Shown here piece after piece: positions 51,234 through 59,652 of a stretch of DNA of 64,000 nucleotides. The stretch is from assembly GCF_903772925.1 (NCBI RefSeq), contig NZ_LR812090.1, positions 2,562,333 through 2,626,332 on the forward strand, read 5' to 3'. The notes beneath the pieces were generated by a model. That model was given only the letters and a program-made list of their open reading frames with translations, ran no database searches and was not told where the DNA came from. Source of the DNA: Alteromonas macleodii. Its GTDB lineage: Bacteria; Pseudomonadota; Gammaproteobacteria; Enterobacterales; Alteromonadaceae. The stretch's first letter is position 1. Each line of letters begins with the position of its first letter. A program made the translations under genes and the position numbers.

Positions 51234-52409
51234 ATGAGTAACGAACGCGAATTTGATGTAGTTATCTTCGGTGCTACAGGTTTTACAGGCAAACTAGTGG
51301 CTGAGTATTTTCAGGCGCAGTATGGCAGTGACAGCAATGTTAAATGGGCAGTGGCAGGTCGTAACGAAGCTAAACTGAATGATGTAAAACAAGAGCTAGG
51401 CATTAGCGATAGCGTTGCTAGTATTGTAGCCGACGGTGATGATGCCGACGCACTTGATGCAATGACAAAGCGCACAGCCGTTGTACTAACTACCGTAGGA
51501 CCTTATCAAATTTACGGCGAAAAGTTACTTTCTGCATGTGTTGATAATGGTACGGGCTATACAGATTTATGTGGTGAACCAGCGTGGATGCACCAAATGA
51601 TCAACAAGTACGAAGCAAAAGCTAAGGAAACGGGTGCAAACATTGTTTTTTCTTGCGGCTTCGACTCTGTGCCCTTCGATTTAGGTGTTCATTATTTACA
51701 AGAACATGCGAAGAAACAAACCGGCGAAGTAATCGAATATGTAAAAGGTCGAGTACGCAAAATGCAGGGCACGTTCTCTGGCGGTACAGCGGCTAGCCTA
51801 AAAGCAACCATGGCTGCAGCGCACAAAGACAAGTCAGTAATGGCAGCACTTATCAACCCTCTCTCGCTAACAGATGGTTCGACTAACCAACCACAGCCAG
51901 ATGGCAACAAACCTTATTTTGACGAACAGTTAGGTACGTGGGTAGCGCCATTTATTATGGCGGCAATTAATACTAAGAACGTTCACCGTTCTAACTACCT
52001 AGCAGGCTACGCTTACGGTAAGAACTTTCAGTACGATGAAATGATGATGACCGGCCCTGGCGAAAAAGGTGAAGCCATGGCAAACCACGTAGCTAAAGAT
52101 AAGTCGCTGGCTAGCGATGATGGCCCTAAACCTGGAGAAGGCCCAAGTAAAGAAGAGCGTGAGAACGGCTTTTACGATGTAATGTTTGTAGGCACAGCCA
52201 ACAATGGCGATATGCTAGCCGTATCGGTTAAAGGCGATAAAGACCCTGGCTATGGCTCTACCAGCAAGATGATTTCAGAATCTGCCCTTTGCTTGTGTAA
52301 AGACGTAAACCTATCAGGCGGCTTTTATACACCAGCAGCAGCCTTAGGCGATAAGTTAATTAGCCGCCTAGAAGAAAAAGCAGGCTTAACGTTTACTATC
52401 GAAAAATAG
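51234..52409 (+). CDS. Saccharopine dehydrogenase family oxidoreductase
   Basis: A 391-residue NAD(P)-binding protein. The ATG at 51234 is chosen (ribosome site AGGA; the protein then starts SNEREFDVVIFGATGFTGKL); an upstream ATG adds 22 residues that are not conserved-looking. The Rossmann motif GATGFTGKLVAEYF, AVAGRNEAKLNDV, FSCGFDSVPFDLG and GTFSGGTAAS are typical of the group containing trans-acting enoyl reductases and eukaryotic SCCPDH. Such enzymes reduce lipid-linked or polyketide substrates, but this member's substrate is unknown. It ends at a bidirectional terminator. Confidence 0.9.
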   Translation: MSNEREFDVVIFGATGFTGKLVAEYFQAQYGSDSNVKWAVAGRNEAKLNDVKQELGISDSVASIVADGDDADALDAMTKRTAVVLTTVGPYQIYGEKLLSACVDNGTGYTDLCGEPAWMHQMINKYEAKAKETGANIVFSCGFDSVPFDLGVHYLQEHAKKQTGEVIEYVKGRVRKMQGTFSGGTAASLKATMAAAHKDKSVMAALINPLSLTDGSTNQPQPDGNKPYFDEQLGTWVAPFIMAAINTKNVHRSNYLAGYAYGKNFQYDEMMMTGPGEKGEAMANHVAKDKSLASDDGPKPGEGPSKEERENGFYDVMFVGTANNGDMLAVSVKGDKDPGYGSTSKMISESALCLCKDVNLSGGFYTPAAALGDKLISRLEEKAGLTFTIEK

Positions 52410-52434
52410 CATGAATTTTCGCACAACTAATATG

Positions 52435-52470
52435 AAAAAAGCTGAACACAAATAGTGTTCAGCCTTTTCT
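52435..52470. terminator. Bidirectional terminator
   Basis: Perfect 9-base stem GCTGAACAC/GTGTTCAGC, loop AAATA, with A-run before and T-rich run after. It sits between the convergent saccharopine dehydrogenase-like and Tat aminotransferase genes. Confidence 0.88.
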
Positions 52471-52499
52471 TTCTGCGCTAGGTGTTATTGTTGTTTTTT

Positions 52500-53681
52500 C
52501 TAAGCAAGTACTGCTTTTAATGCTTTAACGCATGCGTCTGTTTCTGCCGGCGTACCCACACTTATTCGCGACCATGAATCGTAACCTGGCCAAGTGCGCC
52601 CTACTACCTTAATACCCTGAGCTTTCATTTTTTCCGCGAACTTGTCGTGCGGCATGCCCGTATCCATGTAAATGAAATTCCCTTGTGGATTCGGCGCATA
52701 CGGCTGCTTTAATTCTTTGGCGACTTTTACTAACTTGTCACGTTCAGTCTTAATCCGTGAACGCATAGTGTTTAGATTCGCGTGGTCATCCATACTTGCC
52801 ATACCTGCAACGAGTGCCAAGTAGTTTACGCCCCCCATTCGCAGCATACCGCCCATGGTTTTCGCTTGCTCAGCTGGCATAATGGCGTAACCTAAACGCT
52901 GGCCTGCCATGGCGTGAATTTTCGAGAATGTGCGGCAAATTACTACATTATGCCCTTCTGCTACTAGCTTCGACTGCACGTTAGCCGGGTAAGCATCTGA
53001 CATTTCAATGTAGGCTTCATCAATAAAGACTTGCGCTTTCTTCGATACGCGTTTTGCAAAAGCGGTAAGTTTAGCCGCATCTACCATGCTGCCCGTTGGA
53101 TTGTTTGGGTTACATACATAAACGGCGGTTGTATCTTCAGTTACTGCCGCTTCAATGGCGTCTAGGTCGAAAGTCATGTCATTAGCAAGGGGCACGTAAG
53201 TTACCTCTGCCCCCATAAACTCAGCGCCTCGCGGTACACCTTCATAAGTTGCCATAGACGTTACTAGCTTATTACCATTTTTCGTGATCCAGTCGGCATA
53301 GCCAAAAAGAATTGGTGAAGAACCGTTTGTGATAACGATTTGGTCAGCAGATACGCCTTCTTGCTTAGCAATTTTTTGCGCCAACACTTCAACCGTAGCG
53401 TCGGTATAACGCGCTAGGTTCAAAAGCTCGCTTTGCATGGCCTTAGCGGCCTTTTTCGAAGGTCCAAAGGCGTTTTCATTTGACGATAAGCGAATAAGAC
53501 CATCGTTCACGTTAGGTGTAGCCGACGGAAAATGTTCGGTGGGCATTCCCGCCGCATGCAGGTCGCCCATAATACTGTCGACACTCGTCGTCAGGGCCAC
53601 TGCACCAGCCCCTAACCCCACTGATTTTAACCAATTTCGACGTGAAGAATTTATCGTGGTTTGTTGTACATTTTTATTCAT
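52500..53681 (-). CDS. Tat-exported PLP aminotransferase (HisC-like)
   Basis: A 393-residue fold-type I aminotransferase with an N-terminal twin-arginine signal (SSRRNWLKSVGLGAGAVAL, about residues 12-30). The catalytic part is histidinol-phosphate-aminotransferase-like: LIRLSSNENAFGPSKKA, VITNGSSPILFGY, VYVCNPNNPTGSMV, and PLP lysine in CRTFSKIHAMAGQRLGYAI. The Tat route exports folded, cofactor-loaded proteins, so a periplasmic PLP enzyme is plausible. That is unusual for an aminotransferase. A role in histidine synthesis is unlikely, given the export signal and absence of his genes. Confidence 0.9.
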   Translation of the reverse strand: MNKNVQQTTINSSRRNWLKSVGLGAGAVALTTSVDSIMGDLHAAGMPTEHFPSATPNVNDGLIRLSSNENAFGPSKKAAKAMQSELLNLARYTDATVEVLAQKIAKQEGVSADQIVITNGSSPILFGYADWITKNGNKLVTSMATYEGVPRGAEFMGAEVTYVPLANDMTFDLDAIEAAVTEDTTAVYVCNPNNPTGSMVDAAKLTAFAKRVSKKAQVFIDEAYIEMSDAYPANVQSKLVAEGHNVVICRTFSKIHAMAGQRLGYAIMPAEQAKTMGGMLRMGGVNYLALVAGMASMDDHANLNTMRSRIKTERDKLVKVAKELKQPYAPNPQGNFIYMDTGMPHDKFAEKMKAQGIKVVGRTWPGYDSWSRISVGTPAETDACVKALKAVLA

Positions 53682-54055
53682 ATTTCGCTCAGCCTTCCAT
53701 CTACAATGTCTTTAGACTAATGGCTTAATTTTCAACGCGCAATAGCGTAAAAACGCTAAACCATTGACACAATTGCACTTTTCCTGTGCACAAAACGCAC
53801 TAAAATAGACAACACAAGAAGTTTTAACGTGTTAAGCGGTAACATTGCGGTGCAGCGCCTTCTTATCCATTTAGGTGTTTGCGATGAATGACATTTTTTC
53901 TCGTATTAGCAGCAAAACTATTACTGACTAAACCCATTGTTCTTTAGCCTGAATTTCCAAGTTGCTACCCGAACCTAAACCATTTAGGCGAATACCAAGT
54001 ATGAAATACTATAAACATCACAGCTTCTCTTACCATTCAGAACAGGAGTTTTAAA
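53682..54055. other. Divergent intergenic region, 374 bases
   Basis: Contains the promoter regions of the Tat aminotransferase (minus) and the small Rho-N-like gene (plus, ribosome site AACAGGAG). No reading frame of note and no clear regulatory motif was found. Confidence 0.5.
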
Positions 54056-54319
54056 ATGGCTAAGGACCACGGTAACCAAATTAAGAACGACGATACCTAT
54101 GAGGCCCTTCGCGACGAAGGCTATAGCAAGGAAAAGTCAGCGCGCATTGCCAATGCACAAGCCAATAGTAAACAAACTCCGTCAAAAGACGGCGGCAAAG
54201 CAAATAAATACGAAGATCGCACTAAAGATGAACTCTATCAAAAAGCCAAAGATGTGGGCATTGACGGGCGCTCAAACATGAGTAAAGACGAGTTAATTGA
54301 TGCGCTGCGTAATCACTGA
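54056..54319 (+). CDS. Small basic protein with Rho-N/SAP-like motif
   Basis: An 87-residue, highly charged cytoplasmic protein. The first part (NDDTYEALRDEGYSKEKSARIANAQ) resembles the short uncharacterised domain found in many proteobacterial stress-type proteins. The C-terminal part (YEDRTKDELYQKAKDVGIDG, MSKDELIDALRN) is a Rho termination factor N-terminal/SAP-like helix-extended-loop-helix, usually nucleic-acid binding. Similar proteins are often induced in stationary phase, but nothing here shows the control. Single gene, followed by a structured spacer. Confidence 0.82.
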   Translation: MAKDHGNQIKNDDTYEALRDEGYSKEKSARIANAQANSKQTPSKDGGKANKYEDRTKDELYQKAKDVGIDGRSNMSKDELIDALRNH

Positions 54320-54327
54320 GGGGGCTT

Positions 54328-54369
54328 TGGCCGTCACTACACAGCGTTAAGGGAACGCATATACGGCCA
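54328..54369 (+). terminator. Nested hairpin after the Rho-N-like gene
   Basis: Outer arms TGGCCGT/ACGGCCA and inner arms GCGTT/AACGC form a nested structure beginning 9 bases after the stop. No T-tract follows, so it may stabilise the transcript rather than terminate it. Confidence 0.45.
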
Positions 54370-54451
54370 TTATTAAGTGTCAGCGCACAGTTATTATTAA
54401 ACCCTAATTAAAAGTCCGAGGGATTGGCCGAACTTTCAGGGCACAGCGAAA

Positions 54452-54480
54452 GTATCTGTGGCACAGAATCCAACAGATAC
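54452..54480 (-). terminator. Hairpin downstream of exported protein gene
   Basis: Perfect 8-base arms GTATCTGT/ACAGATAC with a 13-base loop, 27 bases beyond the stop of the minus-strand gene. The T-tract is short (TTTC). Confidence 0.45.
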
Positions 54481-54507
54481 AATTAAATAAACTATACAAC
54501 TGCGCAA

Positions 54508-55050
54508 CTATTGCGACTTCCACTCTTCATATTCAAGCTGGGCTTTGCGCATATTTATTAATAACTTAGTTAGTTCAGGATCTTTCTTAACAACTGTTTC
54601 CATATAGGCAAAAGACTCTTCTCTGTCGCTAACTGTTAAGTCTTCGATATCTTTCATCGTCGGGCTAGGCATGTTTTGCCTAAGCGCCTGCTGAGTTTCC
54701 TTGTACATCCGATCAAGTGCATACTGGGGGTAGCAGACAGTCTTCTTAATTCGGCTGTTTACGGATGACTCTTTTCTACATCTTACTTTGAACTTTTTGT
54801 TGTCCGCTAATGCGTTGAATCGTCTGTAAAAATCCAGCTCCGTTCGCTGGATTTTACGTAGGAAAAAACCACTATTTTTATTAACTTTACCTTTTACCTC
54901 AACGACTTCTATATCTTTGGGTTCGACGAACTCTTCTTTGTCGCTAGTTTGTGGTGTTGCATTAGCCATACAGCTAATAAATACCCCAGAAGCTAAAAAT
55001 AATGAAAAGCGCGAGGGCGAAACAAAATTAATACGTTTGATGAGATTCAC
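54508..55050 (-). CDS. Exported protein of unknown function
   Basis: I do not recognise this gene. The GTG at 55050 is preferred over an ATG 30 bases upstream: a strong AAGGAGG site lies six bases before it, and the product then opens with a signal peptide (FSLFLASGVFISCMANA, cleavage about residue 32). The 180-residue protein is strongly charged, with an acidic start of the mature part (DKEEFVEPKDIEVVEV) and two cysteines (VRCRKESS, KKTVCYPQYA) that may pair. The C-terminus is helical. Probably periplasmic. Single gene. Confidence 0.75.
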   Translation of the reverse strand: MNLIKRINFVSPSRFSLFLASGVFISCMANATPQTSDKEEFVEPKDIEVVEVKGKVNKNSGFFLRKIQRTELDFYRRFNALADNKKFKVRCRKESSVNSRIKKTVCYPQYALDRMYKETQQALRQNMPSPTMKDIEDLTVSDREESFAYMETVVKKDPELTKLLINMRKAQLEYEEWKSQ

Positions 55051-55369
55051 TGGGTGCCTCCTTGCGGTCCTATCAGACAAAAATTAAAAAAACTAGACTT
55101 AATAACTTCTAGTGTTAAATGACTGGTTTCAAGTATCAAATTGTAAATTAAGTAAGTCAAGGCATCTAATTTATACAATGTAAGTGTTTGTGTACCTAAT
55201 GCGCTCTTTGCAGCTTTGTTTACTATTAAGGGCTTTAAGTAACATTTGTGATTTCAACTGCTAGCCTACACCGAAATAAATTGTGTTTTAATGTAAAGTT
55301 GTTGGTTGCTAAATATACCGTATTTTACTAAGCGCAGTTTCAAAGAAGCATTAGGTTTAATGCACGCGC
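55051..55369. other. Intergenic region, about 320 bases
   Basis: AT-rich spacer between two minus-strand genes: downstream of the fatty acid hydroxylase-family gene and upstream of the exported protein. No hairpin with T-tract and no reading frame of note was seen. Confidence 0.5.
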
Positions 55370-56239
55370 CTATCGTTTGAACGGCATTATAAAAAGTGCT
55401 TTGTAACTCGGCTGAACATCACCAATGCCAGTATCTTTCGTATCTGCGTCTTTGAACGTGCCAAATAAACGATCCCATACAATACATACGCAGCCATAGT
55501 TAGTGTTGCTTTCACTGATCACTTGAGAGTGATGATGAATATGGTAACGATTAGTTGTGAAGAACCAGCCAACCACCGCTGAGTTTAAATTCAGGTTGCT
55601 ATGTGCGAGTATCGCAGTAACTGCAGTTAAAGAAACGACCCCAGCTCCTACCGCGTCGCCGCCTAATAGAACTCCAACAATAGCGCGCGGAAGTATGAGA
55701 AAAAAAGCTTCAACCGGATGGTTAGCAACCGCATTCAATCCGCTTAGTTTTTTAAATGCGTGGTGTGCTCTATGACCAGATAAGTGCCACAAAACTCCCC
55801 AACGATGAGACGCCCTGTGATACCAATAATTGATAAATTCAAATGCTGCAAAAATTAGCAACACTTGCGCTATCTTAGGCCATTGCGAAGGCAAAATATT
55901 TAATTGCCACGCTTCGCTTAAACTCGCCATCCACTTAAAAAGTGATGCTTCATACAGTGTTTCTATTAACGCATATGCTGCCCCTGCAAGGAACACAAAT
56001 ACCAAAAGTGCGGCAGTTTCACCCGCGCTTTTTCGCCACTCTGGGCGCGCGGGTATAGTAATTTCAAAGAGCGTAATAATACAAAACGCTGCTGTGATAA
56101 ATAAAACATGCGCATCAAGGGAGGCGTTAGTATGTGCCAAGTAAAGAGAAGCAGCTATTAAAATAGGCTGTAACGCCCAATAGACTAGTTGACGCGTTCC
56201 GCGTAATAAAAGTTTACTAAACGAAGTTTCAGCGCTCAT
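55370..56239 (-). CDS. Sterol desaturase/fatty acid hydroxylase family protein
   Basis: Membrane di-iron oxygenase family. The ATG at 56239 is chosen (AAGGAA ribosome site, normal opening); an ATG 63 bases upstream adds unrelated residues. The 289-residue product has about five membrane segments and the histidine clusters that bind iron: WYHRASHRW, LSGHRAHHAFKK and YHIHHHSQV. The C-terminus WDRLFGTFKD is characteristic. Members hydroxylate or desaturate lipids; in bacteria the substrate is often an ornithine lipid or carotenoid, not determinable here. Monocistronic and divergent from the GrpB gene. Confidence 0.9.
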   Translation of the reverse strand: MSAETSFSKLLLRGTRQLVYWALQPILIAASLYLAHTNASLDAHVLFITAAFCIITLFEITIPARPEWRKSAGETAALLVFVFLAGAAYALIETLYEASLFKWMASLSEAWQLNILPSQWPKIAQVLLIFAAFEFINYWYHRASHRWGVLWHLSGHRAHHAFKKLSGLNAVANHPVEAFFLILPRAIVGVLLGGDAVGAGVVSLTAVTAILAHSNLNLNSAVVGWFFTTNRYHIHHHSQVISESNTNYGCVCIVWDRLFGTFKDADTKDTGIGDVQPSYKALFIMPFKR

Positions 56240-56444
56240 ATCAATTCCTTTTAAAATTCTCTTCCATCTGCGAAATTCGGTGAGTGTACTTACGTCACAC
56301 ATTGCCCTAGAGGTTTTCGTACCTTACTAGAGCGAATTTGATTAATAAACAAGCGAAATGGTTTAAGTTGTTACAATTTGCTACCTTCCTTTTTCAAAAT
56401 GAAAAACGAGCCGAGTTTGTTAATTAACGCAGAAAGGTTGCACT

Positions 56445-57053
56445 ATGAAACGCCAAGAGCGAGATAAAGTTGAAATTGTCCCCTATAAAAAAGTGTGGCT
56501 TGAGCAGTTTGAAATCGCTAAGCGCTGTTTATTAACGGTGCTGGGCGATATTTGCATTCGTATTGACCACATTGGCTCTACTTCTATTCCTAACATGCCA
56601 GCGAAAGACCGAATTGATATTCAAATTGGGGTTAGTGAAATATCTCCTGCTATTTGCGACACGATAAACCAACGAATAAGTAAATTAAACTTGCCTAACG
56701 CTCACCTGAGCCAAGATCATTTACCGCCTAACGAATTATGCCATGCGGACTGGCGTAAAATTTACCTGCAAGGGGTCACAGACCAATGGGCGTTTAAAGC
56801 GAATATTCATATACGAAAAGTAGGCGCAAAAAACTTTAAGTATGCTCTTCTATTCAGAGATTATCTAAGCATTGATGACGATACCGCAAAGGCTTACGCG
56901 TTCTTCAAGCAAACCCTCGCCTCCCAAATTCCAGACGATAGAGACTTATATTCACAACTGAAAGATCCGGTCTGTGACCTAATTATGATTAGTGCTAGGC
57001 GGTGGAAAGATAAAACCACGTACCCCCTCTGTTCCGAACAAACTATGAGATAA
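56445..57053 (+). CDS. GrpB-family nucleotidyltransferase-like protein
   Basis: A 202-residue protein of the GrpB/UPF0157 family, a nucleotidyltransferase-like fold. Visible motifs: IVPYKKVWLEQFEIAKR, RIDHIGSTSIPNMPAKDRID (the family usually has IGSTSIPGL followed by a KP-x-IDI motif; here Pro is replaced by Asp-Arg), and FKANIHIRKVGAKNFKYALLFRDYL. Some family members are attached to CoaE in other phyla. No substrate is known. Cytoplasmic. It precedes the mesX-mesD pair by 121 bases; a shared transcript is possible but an AT-rich hairpin intervenes. Confidence 0.88.
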   Translation: MKRQERDKVEIVPYKKVWLEQFEIAKRCLLTVLGDICIRIDHIGSTSIPNMPAKDRIDIQIGVSEISPAICDTINQRISKLNLPNAHLSQDHLPPNELCHADWRKIYLQGVTDQWAFKANIHIRKVGAKNFKYALLFRDYLSIDDDTAKAYAFFKQTLASQIPDDRDLYSQLKDPVCDLIMISARRWKDKTTYPLCSEQTMR

Positions 57054-57061
57054 TTTCATAC

Positions 57062-57120
57062 AAAAATGAAATTAAGTCATTTTTATTCATAGATAAAACC
57101 GCGTATAAATTTATTCATAG
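57062..57120 (+). promoter_or_regulatory. Hairpin, MetR-like box and direct repeats before mesX
   Basis: AAAAATGA/TCATTTTT forms a perfect 8-base stem (57062-57069, 57077-57084). TGAAATTAAGTCA (57067-57079) is one base from the MetR consensus TGAANNTNNTTCA. TTTATTCATAG occurs twice, 28 bases apart (57082 and 57110). Control by MetR is suggested by the target gene, not proven. Confidence 0.35.
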
Positions 57121-57174
57121 CTTTTACAGCATTTACATTACTCGGTTTAATCTTAGGAATAGAAGCGCATTCTC

Positions 57175-58164
57175 ATGAACAATAACGTGGATACAAATTT
57201 CTCTTTTACTATTAACAGCGTTCAGTTTAATGAAGATTATCGCCCTTCAGACAACACGCGAATCACCACTAATTTTGCTAATTTAGCGCGAGGTGAACGC
57301 CGAAAAGAAAACTTACGCGATGCGTTAGGTATGATTAACAATCGGTTTAATGCTCTAGCTAGCTGGGACAATGAGCGTGGCGATCGCTATGCCGTTGAAT
57401 TAGAAATAGTATCGGTAGATATTGATGTAGAGGGTAACGGCAACACCTTCCCTACTATCGAGATTTTGCAAACTAACATTATCGATAAAAAAACGGGGAA
57501 GCGTACCCAAGGTATTGTGGGCAACAACTTCTCGTCTTATGTTCGAGATTATGATTTTAGCATTCGCCTTTTGAATCATAATCGTGGCCAATCTTCGTTC
57601 AGCGTACCCAACGATTTTGGCGATCTACACGGTAAATTGTTCCAGTATTTCGTTAACTCAGAAGCTTATAAAGCGCATTTCTCAAAACTCCCTGTTATTT
57701 GCTTAAGTGTCTCTGATAACAAAACCTATCGCAGAACCGAAAACCAGCACCCTGTTTTAGGCGTTGAGTATCAACCTAACGAGTCGTCGTTGACCGAGCA
57801 GTATTTCAAAAAGATGGGCTTAAACGTTCGTTATTTTATGCCGCCTAACAGTGCCGCGCCTTTCGCGTTTTACTTCTTTGGTGACTTACTGAACGACTAC
57901 ACAAATTTAGAGCTTATAAGCACTATCGCAACGATGGAAACGTTTCAGAAAATCTATCGCCCTGAAATCTATAACGCTAATGCTCGTGCAGGTTCAAGCT
58001 ATAAACCGAATTTGCAAAATACCGATCATTCGGTAACGCCCATCGTGTACGACCGAGACGAACGCAGTCACCTTGCCGTCGAGCAAGGCAAGTTTGTGGA
58101 AGAGAACTTTATTAAACCTTATCAACATAAGCTGCAGCAATTTACAGCAAGTTACGCCAGATAA
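57175..58164 (+). CDS. mesX: MesX (DUF1852), partner of MesD methionine synthase
   Basis: A 329-residue DUF1852 protein. It has the family opening (FSFTINSVQFNEDYRPSDNTR), NFANLARGERRKENL, FSVPNDFGDLHGKLFQYF and the C-terminal SHLAVEQGKFVEENFIKPYQ. DUF1852 was named MesX by Price and colleagues, who showed it is needed together with the MetE-like core protein MesD for folate-independent methionine synthesis in aerobic bacteria. The expected partner lies directly downstream, 148 bases on, same strand. Cytoplasmic. The biochemical role of MesX (methyl-donor supply or an oxygen-dependent step) was not settled to my knowledge. Confidence 0.92.
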   Translation: MNNNVDTNFSFTINSVQFNEDYRPSDNTRITTNFANLARGERRKENLRDALGMINNRFNALASWDNERGDRYAVELEIVSVDIDVEGNGNTFPTIEILQTNIIDKKTGKRTQGIVGNNFSSYVRDYDFSIRLLNHNRGQSSFSVPNDFGDLHGKLFQYFVNSEAYKAHFSKLPVICLSVSDNKTYRRTENQHPVLGVEYQPNESSLTEQYFKKMGLNVRYFMPPNSAAPFAFYFFGDLLNDYTNLELISTIATMETFQKIYRPEIYNANARAGSSYKPNLQNTDHSVTPIVYDRDERSHLAVEQGKFVEENFIKPYQHKLQQFTASYAR

Positions 58165-58311
58165 ACGCTTCGGACCTGGTTGTTGGTACCTTACTCTTTG
58201 CCAGCAGAAATCAACGGTTCGCTAAAAAATGAGCTTATAAATTTTGATGGGGCGCAACGGCCTGCCCCACAGCCATTCATATTAATTATTGACTTAAAGA
58301 AAACGAATCAC

Positions 58312-59352
58312 ATGAAAAAATTACTTCCCACCTCTATCGCCGGCAGCCTACCAAAACCTTCATGGCTTGCACAGCCTGAAACCCTGTGGTCGCCGTGGAA
58401 GCTAGAAGGCGAAGCATTAGAAGAAGGTAAAAAAGACGCGCTGCGCGTTACACTTCAGGAACAAACGATATCAGGCATTGATATTGTGTGCGACGGTGAG
58501 CAAACCCGTCAGCACTTTGTGACTACCTTCATTGAGCACCTTGACGGTGTAGATTTCGAAAACCGTAAAACAGTACGAATTCGCAATCGTTACGACGCGA
58601 GCGTTCCCGTTGTAACCCAGGCGGTTACCCGACCTAAATCGGTATTCGTTGAAGATGCTAAATTTTTAAGAAGCCAAACTGATCAGCCTATTAAATGGGC
58701 GTTACCTGGACCGATGACCATGGTTGATACCCTGTATGATGATCACTATAAAAGCCGCGAAAAGCTCGCGTGGGAATTCGCAAAAATTCTAAACCAAGAA
58801 GCGAAAGAACTAGAGGCTGCTGGCGTTGATATTATTCAGTTTGACGAACCCTCGTTTAACGTATTCTTTGATGAAGTGAACGAATGGGGAATTGCTGCGC
58901 TAGAGCGCGCTATTGAAGGACTAAAATGTGAAACTGCGGTACACATTTGCTACGGTTACGGAATTAAAGCAAATACCGACTGGAAGAAAACCCTAGGCTC
59001 TGAATGGCGCCAATATGAAGAAAGCTTCCCTAAACTAGCGGAGTCGAGCATTGATATGGTGTCATTGGAGTGCCACAACTCCCATGTACCCATTGAACTA
59101 ATATCCCTTCTTAAAGGCAAAAAAGTGATAGTAGGTGCTATTGATGTTGCAACCGATACCATAGAAACGCCAGAAGAAGTAGCCGCTACTTTGCGCGAAG
59201 CTTTGAAGTACGTGGACGCAGATAAGCTCTACCCCTGTACTAATTGTGGTATGGCTCCCCTTTCACGAGATGTTGCAAGAGGGAAACTTGAAGCACTTAG
59301 CGCTGGTGCTGCGATAGTAAGAAAAGAATTAACCCTTAAGCGCTCTGCTTAA
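58312..59352 (+). CDS. mesD: Core-MetE-type methionine synthase MesD
   Basis: A 346-residue protein equal to the C-terminal catalytic half of MetE only. The ATG at 58312 is chosen; an ATG at 58180 adds 44 residues unlike the family. It lacks the MetE N-terminal domain that binds polyglutamyl folate. Zinc and homocysteine motifs are visible: GSLPKPSWL, DGEQTRQHF, LPGPMTMVDTLYD, QFDEPSFNV, VHICYGYG (His, Cys ligands), and CTNCGMAPLSRDVA (last Cys). Together with MesX it should transfer a methyl group to homocysteine. It is followed by a perfect 11-base hairpin. Confidence 0.92.
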   Translation: MKKLLPTSIAGSLPKPSWLAQPETLWSPWKLEGEALEEGKKDALRVTLQEQTISGIDIVCDGEQTRQHFVTTFIEHLDGVDFENRKTVRIRNRYDASVPVVTQAVTRPKSVFVEDAKFLRSQTDQPIKWALPGPMTMVDTLYDDHYKSREKLAWEFAKILNQEAKELEAAGVDIIQFDEPSFNVFFDEVNEWGIAALERAIEGLKCETAVHICYGYGIKANTDWKKTLGSEWRQYEESFPKLAESSIDMVSLECHNSHVPIELISLLKGKKVIVGAIDVATDTIETPEEVAATLREALKYVDADKLYPCTNCGMAPLSRDVARGKLEALSAGAAIVRKELTLKRSA

Positions 59353-59652
59353 CGCTAGTTTTATTAATTTCCTTCATATCTTTAAAGCAAGTTTGCAATA
59401 AGGCAAACTTGCTCCCCTTAACTTTCATTAGCTATCCAAACACTGCTCGCCCGTCTTTCGTAGACCAACAACCAATCGTTTAATGTTTATATAATTTTTA
59501 TTAGGCATTAGAAGCATTTATTTATTTTTTGTCTAAACTAAAAACAATAGCCTCGCTCCCGGTATCAGAAGACGCATTTATGTAACGTCAATTTTGGCTG
59601 AAAGGGAGTTGCAGATTAGATGTTGTAACTAACTCCACTGTTCAAAGCGATA
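59353..59652. other. Intergenic region, 300 bases
   Basis: Apart from the hairpin at 59386-59413, this is the AT-rich upstream region of the TPR-GGDEF gene. No reading frame or recognised regulatory motif. Confidence 0.5.
59386..59413 (+). terminator. Hairpin after mesD
   Basis: Perfect 11-base arms AGCAAGTTTGC/GCAAACTTGCT with a 6-base loop, 33 bases after the stop. A T-tract is lacking (CCCCTTA), so terminator strength is uncertain. Confidence 0.6.
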
